This document shows, in pieces, positions 21,319 through 30,764 of a DNA stretch of 64,000 nt; within the stretch, counting starts at the first letter, position 1; every line of letters starts with the position of its first letter. This stretch comes from Pictodentalium vernedei (lineage: Eukaryota; Mollusca; Scaphopoda; Dentaliida; Dentaliidae), in NCBI GenBank assembly GCA_031216915.1, contig CM062292.1, forward strand, positions 68,870,790 through 68,934,789, in the 5' to 3' direction. The position numbers and the translations under genes are program-made. The notes beneath the pieces are model-generated. The model saw nothing but the letters and a program-made list of their open reading frames with translations, made no database searches and had not been told where the DNA came from.

Positions 21319-21545
21319 TTAACCCTTTAAAGTCTAGTGGTATCTTCCATGCCAGTTCAATGGCAGCAATTAGAAGAGTCCATATTCATTATTTGGGGTA
21401 GATCAATCAGTATTTTCAACGTGCAGCCCGAGGCTGCACGTTGAAAATACTGATTGGTCTACCCCACAATATTTACGGAACAGCCATCCAATATAATGAC
21501 GTTATGACGTATCATGCTACTGGCCGGAACAACTGACTTATTTAC
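21319..21545 (+). mobile_element. TTAA MITE, second family (AGTGGTATCTTCC)
   Basis: Starts TTAACCCTTTAAAGTCTAG and contains TAGTGGTATCTTCCATG. A central hairpin has CAGTATTTTCAACGTGCAG arms. It matches 39144-39361, where both ends are intact. The right end here is lost. Confidence 0.7.
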
Positions 21546-21689
21546 CTCCTCGACATAGTTCGAGTCGGCATCCAGGGCACACTCACTTCACCTTGATCTG
21601 TTTGCAATAAACCATATAACTGATATACAGTACCGCATATAAGGCGTAATTCCTGTCCGCCTATTTACTGGCCCAGAAGATAGTTGTCG

Positions 21690-21835
21690 ATCACAGTGTC
21701 TAAAAAGCTAGATTCCAGCCATCGTTTTAGACGGTGTGCAATGGTCCAGTGTTCAGGCATTGGATTCCTGATTGCCAGACAGTGTTGCTGATGGTTCGAT
21801 TCATGACCAGGTATCAGAAAACAACATTCCAAATT
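21690..21835 (+). mobile_element. Degraded tRNA-like SINE head
   Basis: Has an A-box-like GGTCCAGTGTTCAGGCATT and a B-box-like GGTTCGATTC about 45 nt later, followed by CATGACCAGG. Arm pairing is poor, so this is a SINE relic and not a tRNA gene. Confidence 0.4.
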
Positions 21836-22460
21836 CTTCTAAAACATGATTGTGTCGTTAAAATGTACACACACAGTCCCGTGCTAGTCTTCGTCTGAGG
21901 TCATTACAGCACTTTCGTCGTACAGCAGCCAACGCGTTCCACACATTCATGTAGCTGCAGTAACTTCAAGTTCAGACGGACGCATTTTGGTCGAATTAAG
22001 TCTAATATTAGGTTCTATTTGTATTATATGCGACGATTATTTGTGATGACCAGGGATAAAACAAAGTAAATTCTTGTAGGAATGCTAGTTTTTCACAATG
22101 TGAGAAAGAGAGACTCCCCCTTTACACACGCACATACACTCTCAAACTCTCTCCCTTTTATTTATTCTCATACCCACCCAACAGTTGAACGCATCCAGTA
22201 TTAATTTACAAGCTCAGGAGCAGAAAATGTTTAGCCCTCCATGTACCTTGTATCCAAAATATGGGCAATGTTTTTCGCATTGTACCAGATTGGCATGACC
22301 TCCCTTCAATTTAAATTGTGCTTTCAAATAAAGCCTTCTGGTGGCCTTTATGCCCAAAAGAAAGCACAATTCATTTTGAACCCTAACCACCTCATCCCGC
22401 ACACAAAAGCATCAAACAAACCTCCTACGAATACTCATGACTTAGGAACTGGCGCAGATG
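21836..22460. other. Stretch without a recognised gene
   Basis: No repeat family or coding region assigned. It borders the large foldback that starts near 22482. Confidence 0.4.
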
Positions 22461-22481
22461 TCTACACTGCAAAAAAAATAC

Positions 22482-23413
22482 TTTTTTCTCTTCGTATGAA
22501 ATTTGCTTTTCATGTAAAAGTTTAATATATTTTTTTGCTTATTTTTTATTGGTATCTAAACACCTAAGGCCCTATGACAGTGGCGTCGCCAAAATATATT
22601 TCGCAGGCAAGCAAGTAGGGGACAGGTTCCCCGTGAGGGATTTGGCGGGCAAGTCCCCAAGCAGATTTTTAGGATTATCAGATACCATACACTGCAAAAA
22701 ATATAGGTTCTCTTTAGAACCAAAACTGGTTCTAATCTTGTCCCTGAGATGGAACCAGTTCTGTTTAAACAGTATTTGTTTCAAATCAAATAAACTTACC
22801 AAGATTAGCATTCAATTTTAACAGAATTTTACATGAACTGAAGTAGATTCAGCAGTAAACTTGGAGCTTATTCAACGCAGTCGCCAAACAAGTTGAAACA
22901 CATGAGATATGAACAGTTGGCATTTGGAACCAGTTTTGGTTCTATACAGAACCAAAACTGGTTCGATATGCCAGCTGTTCATATCTCCTTTGCTTAATAA
23001 TGATTTAAGACAACCTCGTATAAGCTCTAAACTTGCGGCTGAAACCCCCTCAATTTATGTTTAATTCTATTAATATTTAATGTTAATCTTTATAAATTTG
23101 TTTGATTTGAAATAAATACTGTTTAAACAGAACTGGTTCCATCTCAGTGACAAGATTAGAACCAGTTTTGGTTCTAAAGAGAACCTATATTTTTTGCAGT
23201 GTATGGTATCTGATAATCCTAAAAATCTGCTTGGGGACTTGCCCGCCAAATCCCTCACGGGGAACCTGTCCCCTACTTTCTTGCCAGCGAAATATATTTT
23301 GGCGACGCCACTGTCATAGGTCCTTAGGTGTTTAGACACCAATAAAAAATAAGCAAAAAAATATATTAAACTTTTACATGAAAAGCAAATTTCATACGAA
23401 GAGAAAAAAGTAG
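22482..23413. mobile_element. Large foldback element (about 930 bp inverted repeat)
   Basis: The whole segment is one inverted repeat centred near 22950, so each arm is over 400 nt. Both arms contain CTAAACACCTAAGG-type sequence, GCGACGCCACTGTCATAGG, CACTGCAAAAAATATAGGTTC and several GAACCAGTTTTGGTTC-type palindromes. The CACTGCAAAAAA motif inside each arm looks like the end of a nested element of about 510 bp. Mirror-image ORFs on the two strands follow from the symmetry and are not genes. Confidence 0.88.
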
Positions 23414-23652
23414 TTTTAAGCGTCATTTTACAATGGTTGGTGATCAAGCTCGACAACTATTATTAACGTTCTTCCTTGTTCACAGCATATCAGAGCGGTG
23501 GTTGCTGATAGGGGTAACTACATTCTTGTAAATTGTTTAGTGGAAGCTGGTAACCAACTCATGGGGTATGCGACTTCTAAAATGGGGAGCATACACTACT
23601 GTAGTCACGGAAACGTTAAAAGCCACGCGTGGGCAATATTTCCATGCATGCT

Positions 23653-23877
23653 TTAACCCTTTACCTAACGAATCGGCTGCATCCGCCCGCGTAATATGCA
23701 AATTAAGAAGTTGAAAAATATTATTTTTCAAACAATTTCAACAAAACCATATCATGTGACCCCTCGTTGGAACGAGGGGTCACATGATATGGTTTTGTTG
23801 AAATTCTTCGAACAATTTGAAAAAATGATATTTAAAATAATAAATTTTTATATCGTCTGCGTTGGGTAAAGGGTTAA
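23653..23877 (+). mobile_element. TTAA MITE, type B
   Basis: TTAA CCCTTTACCTAACG and CGTTGGGTAAAGGG TTAA. The hairpin arms share GGTTTTGTTGAAA and ATCATGTGACCCCTCG with type B, with a shortened centre (GTTGGAACGAGG). Its right TTAA directly adjoins another CCCTTTGAATCC start. Confidence 0.85.
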
Positions 23878-24029
23878 CCCTTTGAATCCGCGTTTCCTGG
23901 AATGGTATCGCCTTTTTGTACACTTAGAGTGAGATGGGTTAGCCCAATATCAATATACAAGGAGGATAAAATAACAACAGCAGTCTGCAGCCGTCTGCCT
24001 GTATACTGCAGTTATTAATTTAACATCAA

Positions 24030-24800
24030 AGCCCCATGTATAGACCTCGCATAATTAGACAAAAATAGTCTTCGAAAGCCCAGTAAATAGATATTAAAAT
24101 CACCCAAAAGATACACATTTTTTTAATTGTCTCCAAGGACGTTTAGCAGATTTGACAGTTTTTCGAGAAATAAGTCATGGTCAGCCTTGGGAGCAGTGTT
24201 TGGTTTATATATAATTCCAACAATGTGTTTTTCTGTAGTTAAAGTTTCCACAAATAGGGATTCAAAGACATGTGGGATAAACACCGAGAGATTTTTGTAC
24301 GGAATAGTTTCTCTAATAACAATTCCTACTCCTCCTCTGTCGTCATCATGGTCAGGTCGCTGTCGGGTGATCAAGGATGGCAGCTGTCAAGTAAATAGGT
24401 AATATCTTTTTTGGTGCTAAATGTTTCTGTTGAGCTAATTATGTCTGAGAAGTTGGATTGAGGTTGAAGATTACATAACAGGTTATGAAGGGACTCCCAG
24501 TTGGCATTAAGGCTTCGACAATTTAGATAAAAGAGAGTAAATAAGTTGGGTTTTTCAGAGATCTCATTACTAAAGCATTCCGGTGTGTAATATTCACAAT
24601 TCTGTTCTTCAATAGTGAAGGGAGAGTTTAATTCATCAGCTTCGTTATCAGTAATTGCATCATTGAATTGTGAAATAAAGTCAAATGAATTATTGCTCTG
24701 TATCTCATCAAGTGTGAATGCATTAGCCATAGTCAAAAGGAAACAATTTGGCAAGATTAAAATGGAACGAACCAGTGAGTTTTTCAAAAATGCTTTGACC
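24030..24800 (-). mobile_element. LINE 5' fragment (CR1/L2-like), endonuclease domain
   Basis: The minus strand encodes the apurinic-like endonuclease of a non-LTR retrotransposon. In order it reads FTLFYLNCRSLNANWESLHN (domain start), then after a frame change DDDRGGVGIVIRETIPY, FESLFVETL, HIVGIIYKPN and YLLGDFNI (the GDFN catalytic-site motif). An acidic N-terminal region of about 60 residues precedes it. The frame change near 24372 and a stop show it is dead. The reverse transcriptase is absent here. A LINE of this general type lies at 30.8-33.5 kb, but I cannot show that they are the same family. Confidence 0.8.
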
Positions 24801-24989
24801 TACATCTTTTAATAAGAATAGTCTGCTGTCATCAGTATTGTGTGAGTCAGCGAAGATTTTCGGAAGAAAAATTTGTTGACAGTTCATTGCCAACTTTTCT
24901 TCTTATATTCAACCAGCTGAGCTTTGAGATATTGAATGAGAAGGCCTTTTGTAACGGGCATCACGAATTACTACAGTTTGGATGAAGTT

Positions 24990-25785
24990 ACGGAGAATCA
25001 ACTGTTACATACACCCCTTCTAAAATGATATGCTGGGTCAGCCCTAAAAAACAGCGAATAGAGAGGCCCCCGGTATCTGGACACGTGGGTCTTTAGAGTC
25101 ATACCCTACGAGCACCACGTGTCCAGACAGCCTGGGCCAAACATCAGCTAGCGCTACAATCCGATAAATTGATTGAAGGTATACTTGTAAAATCTTTAAT
25201 AAATACATGATATAAGGGATTTGGGGTGGGTAAAGTGCACCTCCTGTAGTTCTGAGTGGTCGCCATTGGACAGAAATAAAAAAGTCTACGTGATCCAAAG
25301 GTGCGGGAAGCCCCCTCGCCCGATCACTCTTCCTTCCCAACGAACCGAAATACCGCAGTAATCGATATCCCAATAAAATAGCAATACAGATGAGTGTATC
25401 TGCAAAATGGCGTATTATGTTGAACTGTGTTAACCTGTAAAACAGTTGTTTATTTTCCTTGGCCTTAGTCATGGTCTGAGTGTTCGACATTGGACAGGAA
25501 AAACAATTGGCGACACAATCAAGGCAATTTGTGCCACAAAAAGCACTTCCACGTGCATGACATAATTTGTCGACATGATTTTACAGCCAACTCCAATACA
25601 GTTGTGACCGGATTCAAAAATTTACCTCATCGTTTTGGACAAATAACTTCTCTGTTGGGTCTTTTTGAAATGTCTTCGGGATTGCGATCACCGCAGCACC
25701 TCTGCTCTCCAAGGAACATGATAGGGCAAGCAATCGGGCGAGAAAACTACAAAAAACACCGGTTCACGCAGAGTGGGTTGGGCTA
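24990..25785. other. Stretch without a recognised gene
   Basis: Contains a short hairpin near 25077-25115 (CTGGACACGTGG and its complement). Coding signals are not convincing. Confidence 0.4.
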
Positions 25786-26190
25786 TCATTTATTTATTTA
25801 TTAGTGTTCAAGGTCAGCAGGTATGTCAAGTTGTGACCACAACAAAGGTGAAAAGTCATGTTTAGCCAATCATTTCCATCTAGAGTTCTTTTCAGCACTA
25901 CGATATAGAAAGAAAGTAACAGGTATAAAAAAAAAAATGAGATCAGGGCTCTGTATCCATGATACCAGCTGGTCATTGCATGAAGGTTTGTAAATAATGC
26001 GCAGAGCACCCTGTTATAAATTTGTGGTGCGGGTCTAAAAATAATTTTAAGATTTTAACAATGTCCCTCTATACAATTATGCAATACCACAAAAATAATC
26101 AGATTCACTGTATGTATTTATTTATTGTTGTTTAAGGTCACATACTTCTGCACAATGGCTAAACATGACCACGAGATAAAGTCAAGGTCA
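25786..26190 (-). mobile_element. Two SINE 3'-end fragments
   Basis: At 25786-25850 and 26113-26190 the minus strand reads a block near GTGACCTTAAACA followed by AATAAATAAATA. This is the 3' end found intact at 27763-27830 and at 47235-47325. The rest of the SINE is missing. Confidence 0.5.
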
Positions 26191-26334
26191 GTCAATCGTT
26201 TATACCCCATGTGGCCTATCTTAGAGGACTTGCACCCCAAGCATTAGTGACTGGGTCCTATTTTACCAGTGAAACAGAGCTTGTTCATCACAGTAAACAA
26301 GCACTGCTTCACTTCCCGGGGTTCCCACGGGGGA

Positions 26335-27325
26335 TTCAATGTATGACCTTAAGGGCCTATATAAGTAATGAAATTTTGTTTATTTTGAAAATTCTCACCT
26401 CTGATGTTCCTTCAGTTCAAATTAAATATACACAAAATGTACATCAAAATGAAGGTTGGGATGTATAGAACACGAAACACTCGTGTAATCAGCTCATAGA
26501 GTCGGCTGTAGGCACCACTGGTTCCTGGAAGTCTGCTGCCGTATTCGCACCAGAACTGATAATTTAATAATATTTCACGAAAACAACTTGTAGCCAAATG
26601 TGCTTTACATATCCAAGAACAAAGCTAGGGGATACAAATTCTTCAAAACACGGCGACAGAGCTGCATTGGGGAACATTCCAAAGCCTCTGCTTTTGTTTA
26701 CGTATGAGTATACTTTCGATTTCCGGTCGACGTCATCGGACAGAAAAAGCATGTAAAAACAACGCCGTCTAAAATCAAATAATGAAAAAGATCGCCTTCA
26801 TACAGTATACTCTTATTAGATAGAGATTGCACAGTTGCCATATTCAATACAAGGTATCATGATACCTGTTGAAATTTCTTAGAATTACGATTTTGTTTTT
26901 CGATGGAAATTCGTGGTAACGAGTGATTTGCGCATGTCTGTCGAGCATGGAAACCATCTTCAATAAAAAATGCAGACAGTGTTGTCCTTTTCCAAAATGC
27001 AGTCCTGTCGCTGTATTCGAAAGTGTTTTGAATGCCTAGCTTTGTTCTTGGATATGTAAAGCACATTTGGCCACAAGTTGTTTTCGTGAAATATTATTAA
27101 ATTATCAGTTCTGGTGCGAATACGGTAGCAGACTTCCAGGAACCAGTGGTGCCTACTGTCGACTCTATGAGTTGATTACATATGTGTTTCGTGTTCTATA
27201 CATCCCAACCTTCATTTTTATGTATAATTTATGTATATTTAATCTGAATTTAAGGAATATGAGAGGTGAGAATTTCAAAATAAACAAAATGCCATTACTT
27301 ATATAGGCCCTTAAGGTTATGCGGT
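26335..27325. mobile_element. Large foldback element (about 990 bp)
   Basis: The left arm (26335 to about 26670) is repeated inverted at about 27000-27325. The outer ends share CTTAAGGGCCTATATAAGTA. The inner arms share TTTACATATCCAAGAACAAAG and CTTCCAGGAACCAGT-type sequence. The central 330 nt is not clearly paired. Matching ORFs on opposite strands are a symmetry effect. Confidence 0.85.
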
Positions 27326-27344
27326 TCTGTCGTGGTACGGGGGA

Positions 27345-27762
27345 GGTCATGTGAAGACTTGGGGTAGGGAATAATTTTAAAAGAATAACAATTTTGTCTA
27401 TACAATTATGTAATACCACAATAATTCCATTCATTGCATGACCCCAAGGTTGTGCAGTTCTGGTGGGGGGGGGGGGGGGGTGTGGGAGAGGTCATGTGAA
27501 GACTTGGGGTAGGGAGGGTATCTGCGACTTTGGATGGGGGCGCGAGAAGTGGGGTTTTGTGAAGACTTTGTTTGGTCAGACAAAAAATAGTTTTATATTC
27601 ATATATGTACACATTTACATATGCACATATACTCTCGTTGTGGTGGGGGAGGGGTGGGGGAGAGGTCATGTGAAGACTTGGGGTAGGGAGGGGGTCTGCG
27701 ACTTTGGGTGGGGGAGCGAGAAGAGGGGTTTTGTGAAGACTTTGTCTGGTCAGACAAAATTA
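27345..27762. repeat. G-rich tandem repeat
   Basis: A unit of about 95 bp containing GGTCATGTGAAGACTTGGGG, CTGCGACTTTGG and TTTGTGAAGACTTTG occurs at about 27490-27590 and 27663-27758, with a partial unit at 27345-27370. A poly(G) run lies at 27465-27480. Confidence 0.8.
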
Positions 27763-28040
27763 TATTTATTTATTGGTGTTTAAGGTCACATATTTCTGCA
27801 CAATGGTTAATCATGACCACGACAGTTTTACAGGTGGAGGAAGCCAGAGTACGCGGAGAGAGCCACCGAGCAACAACAAGCAACTGTCAGCTCCCCAACA
27901 GACTAACTCCACACAAGCAGGGTTAGCATCGGTTGAAGACAGGTGCTCCATCGACGTGCAGTACGCCTTAGCGCACAGCGTCACCGTGCCCCCACATGGG
28001 CAATGGGGATGAAGTGTCTTGCCCAAGGACACAACCGACT
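27763..28040 (-). mobile_element. SINE tail, near-complete copy
   Basis: Read on the minus strand: GTGTCCTTGGGCAAGACACT, the CATGTGGGGGCACGGTGACG block, GCGTACTGCACGTCGATGG, CTTCAACCGATGCTAACCC, CGGTGGCTCTCTCCGCG, CTCCACCTGTAAAACTGTCG and a tail ending AATAAATAAATA. It is the clearest tail copy. The head is missing at about 28040. Confidence 0.85.
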
Positions 28041-28117
28041 GACACTCATGAATAAAGCGATACATGTATTTCTGTCAAACTAATCCGCCATTTTATTTTT
28101 TCGAGAAGTATCTTGTG

Positions 28118-28552
28118 GAATAAATTATTTAACGAAAATTATTAATTGATTAATATATTATATTAAATGAAAATACGCTATTTATTAGGGGGCGGGCAAC
28201 CTCATAGTAACTAAGGGTTAAGAATGCGGTAAGTTATGAGAGGAGACTAATCGGGGTAAATTGATCGCTCAAAATTGTGGGGAAGGGGTATCTGGGGTCT
28301 GACATTTCCATTACATTTAGAGAACTGGACTAGAGATAATTTAGCTATTGTGAGGGGTGGGGAGGGGGGGAGAGGTTTTCAAACGTTTCTGATATTGGAT
28401 GGGCTGGAGGAGGAGAGTTCATGAAAGTTTTAGGTATTGTGAGGGGTTACAGGGGTGTGGAAAAAAAATGAATTATTTAACGAAAATTATTAATATATTA
28501 TATTAAATGAATATACACGATTTATAAGGGGGATTACGTCATAGCAATTAAG
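28118..28552. repeat. Direct repeat pair flanking G-rich sequence
   Basis: The block ACGAAAATTATTAAT...ATATTATATTAAATGAA plus a GGGGG-containing end occurs at about 28118-28215 and again at 28467-28552. The repeats may mark an insertion or a local duplication. Confidence 0.6.
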
Positions 28553-28844
28553 GTTATTAAAATTTTAAACATATGACCGCACACTTGTCTCCTTCACCCC
28601 TCCTCATAACCTCATTTGACCCCCCCCCTCCTTATTTGATGAGGAGCGGCTTCACCGGTCAGTCAAGTTGTGCATCTCTGCTACTTGTGGCGTTATGACG
28701 GTTAAGTTGAATCAGCTGAAACCCGCAAGTCGCGCAGTAAAATGTCGAGATTTAACATTTCTCCATATATTTTTTTATATATTTTTTATTTTATATGTAT
28801 TTTTCCTACTATAGGATTTCAGACAAAACGTCCACTGGAACTTC

Positions 28845-29090
28845 TTAACATCGCCGTCTGTTCGATGTACACTGCCTCTCTTTTGTTGAATTTGCTATTG
28901 AAACACAAAATTGACAGTTCAATGCACCTTCTTGGTGGGTTTTCAGAAGATCCGTTAATTCATCTCTTGAAAGTATTGGGGCATAAATTACAGTCTCTCC
29001 CCCGTGTACAGTAGTCTCATGGCGATTTTTCTTGCTTTTGCTTGAGAATACCTTCTCACAAATTCCACAGGTAAAGGTTTTGTTTTCCAT
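28845..29090 (-). CDS. C2H2 zinc-finger ORF, short
   Basis: 81 codons from an ATG in a good eukaryotic start context (GAAATGG). Residues 8-29 form one classical C2H2 finger: C8-x2-C11, F15, then H24-x4-H29 (CGICEKVFSSKSKKNRH). The rest contains a further cysteine pair near residues 59-62 and no second finger. Such fingers bind DNA or RNA in the nucleus. It could be the first exon of a host zinc-finger gene or a relic of a transposase finger; a possible donor AAG/GTGCAT lies inside. No promoter was identified. Confidence 0.4.
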   Translation of the reverse strand: MENKTFTCGICEKVFSSKSKKNRHETTVHGGETVIYAPILSRDELTDLLKTHQEGALNCQFCVSIANSTKERQCTSNRRRC

Positions 29091-29099
29091 TTCGAATAC

Positions 29100-30127
29100 T
29101 TACACCGTAGTAGATACGATGGGAATAAAACTCGAATTGCCAACACGGCATTTGCAAAACAAATGACAAATTTAGCTATGAGTGACTGTCATTGTTTTAA
29201 AACTGACTGCTTGATATTTTTGAGAACCAGTCAAAACGCAGAAATCGGACCGTTAAAACTTCGATGAAATTTGAAAATTTGAATTTCAAAGTCTGGAAGA
29301 AGGTCGCGTGTTGATCACTAATTTAATGAAGTTTTTATTACGCTCATAAATTTTGAACAATAGATTTTATTGCCTCAACATCTGTCACTCTCGTATAGTA
29401 GTTCGTGTTTGAAAAGAAAAATTGATTTATCGAGATTTCATTGAATTTTAATTACACCCAAACATGCAATGAAGTGTTTACCTTAGCACGTGTCCAGGTC
29501 AGGGTCAGTCGATAGCATTCATATATATGTCCAATACATCAATATTATTTTTAAATATATTATTTTTTTTATCTAATAATATCTATCCCAAATTATGACT
29601 TAAAAAAAAAAATATGTACTAATCGACGTAAACATTATTAATTCATTTATTAATATACTAATTATTATAATCAACCCTAATTACACTCATTAATTACATT
29701 AATTATGCAACAATCATTAATTAAAATTAATTAAGCAACAGTTATTAAAGTGATTAAAAAAATGTTCATTAAGTGACGTCATGTTAATTACCTTACGTAA
29801 CTTTTTGATTAAGATGACGTCATCCACGCCTTCACCCACATCACCCCCTTCACCCACGTCAACCCCGTCACCTCCTTCCGGAAGAACAGGGTTCCGCCTC
29901 CAATGGACTACTCATATCTCATATATTGCTTGCTCCCCAGAAATCTCGAGATACCTGTAATCATTGGGGGGGGGGGGGGGGGGTGAGTGGGAGTTTACAC
30001 AGTTCTGTGAAATCTTCAGTTCTGTCCCGAGCAGTGATGTGATAAGTAATGCAAAAAGACTTATGAGAACAACTTATGCAGAGACACTTTGCTGTGAGTA
30101 AAATTGGAATGTACGGGTCCTCACTAC
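29100..30127. other. AT-rich stretch without a recognised gene
   Basis: 29520-29780 is very AT-rich with many ATTAATTA blocks. A poly(G) run sits at 29966-29982. A block of about 50 bp beginning GTGGGAGTTTACACAG at 29986 is duplicated at about 30707. Confidence 0.5.
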
Positions 30128-30430
30128 TGACAGTATATACACAATGTATTGTATATTTCCATGTATTGCATTGCACCAAGAGACTTGCAGTCTTCTGAGG
30201 TCATGCAATACATGAACTTAACACACTAATGACAGTATATACACACTGTATTGTATATTTCCATGTATTGCATTGCACCAAGAGACTTGAAGTCTCCTGG
30301 GGTCATGCAATACATGGACTTAACACACTAATGACAGTATATACACAATGTATTGTATATTTCCATATATTGCATTGCACCAAGAGACTTGCAGTCTCCT
30401 AAGGTCATGCAATACATGGACTTAACACAA
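30128..30430. repeat. Tandem repeat, three 102-bp units
   Basis: Units start with TGACAGTATATACAC at 30128, 30230 and 30332. Each contains a hairpin formed by CATGTATTGCA and TGCAATACATG around CACCAAGAGACTT. Divergence is only a few bases per unit. A degenerate fourth copy of the end lies near 30495. Confidence 0.9.
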
Positions 30431-30764
30431 TGTAGGGCATCTACATCGAATAAACTTATCTCTGAAAAAGGTTACTTTTTTCATTATTCTGTGACATGCA
30501 ATATATGGACTTATGTGGGACATCTAAATTGAATAATCCTATTTTTGAAAAAGGTATTTTTTTTCATTATTCTGCGTCACCTATCAATCACCAATAAATC
30601 TGACCCACTATATCATAATGTAGGACAGGGTGTGGGTGATCATATGAAAACTTTGGTTATGAAAAAAAAATATTCTTAAATTCATACACCAAATTTGGGT
30701 GGGTGGGTGGGAGTTTACACAGTTCTGTGAAATCTTCAGTTCTGTCCCGAGCAGTGAGCAATCC

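Noticed and set aside
22549-23456. Similar ORFs on opposite strands (RPYDSGVAKIYFAGK)
   Set aside because: They are mirror images produced by the inverted repeat and overlap its palindromic centre.
26412-27306. Two copies of an ORF starting MATSCFREILLNYQFWCEYG
   Set aside because: Arms of a foldback element; symmetry explains the duplicate frames.
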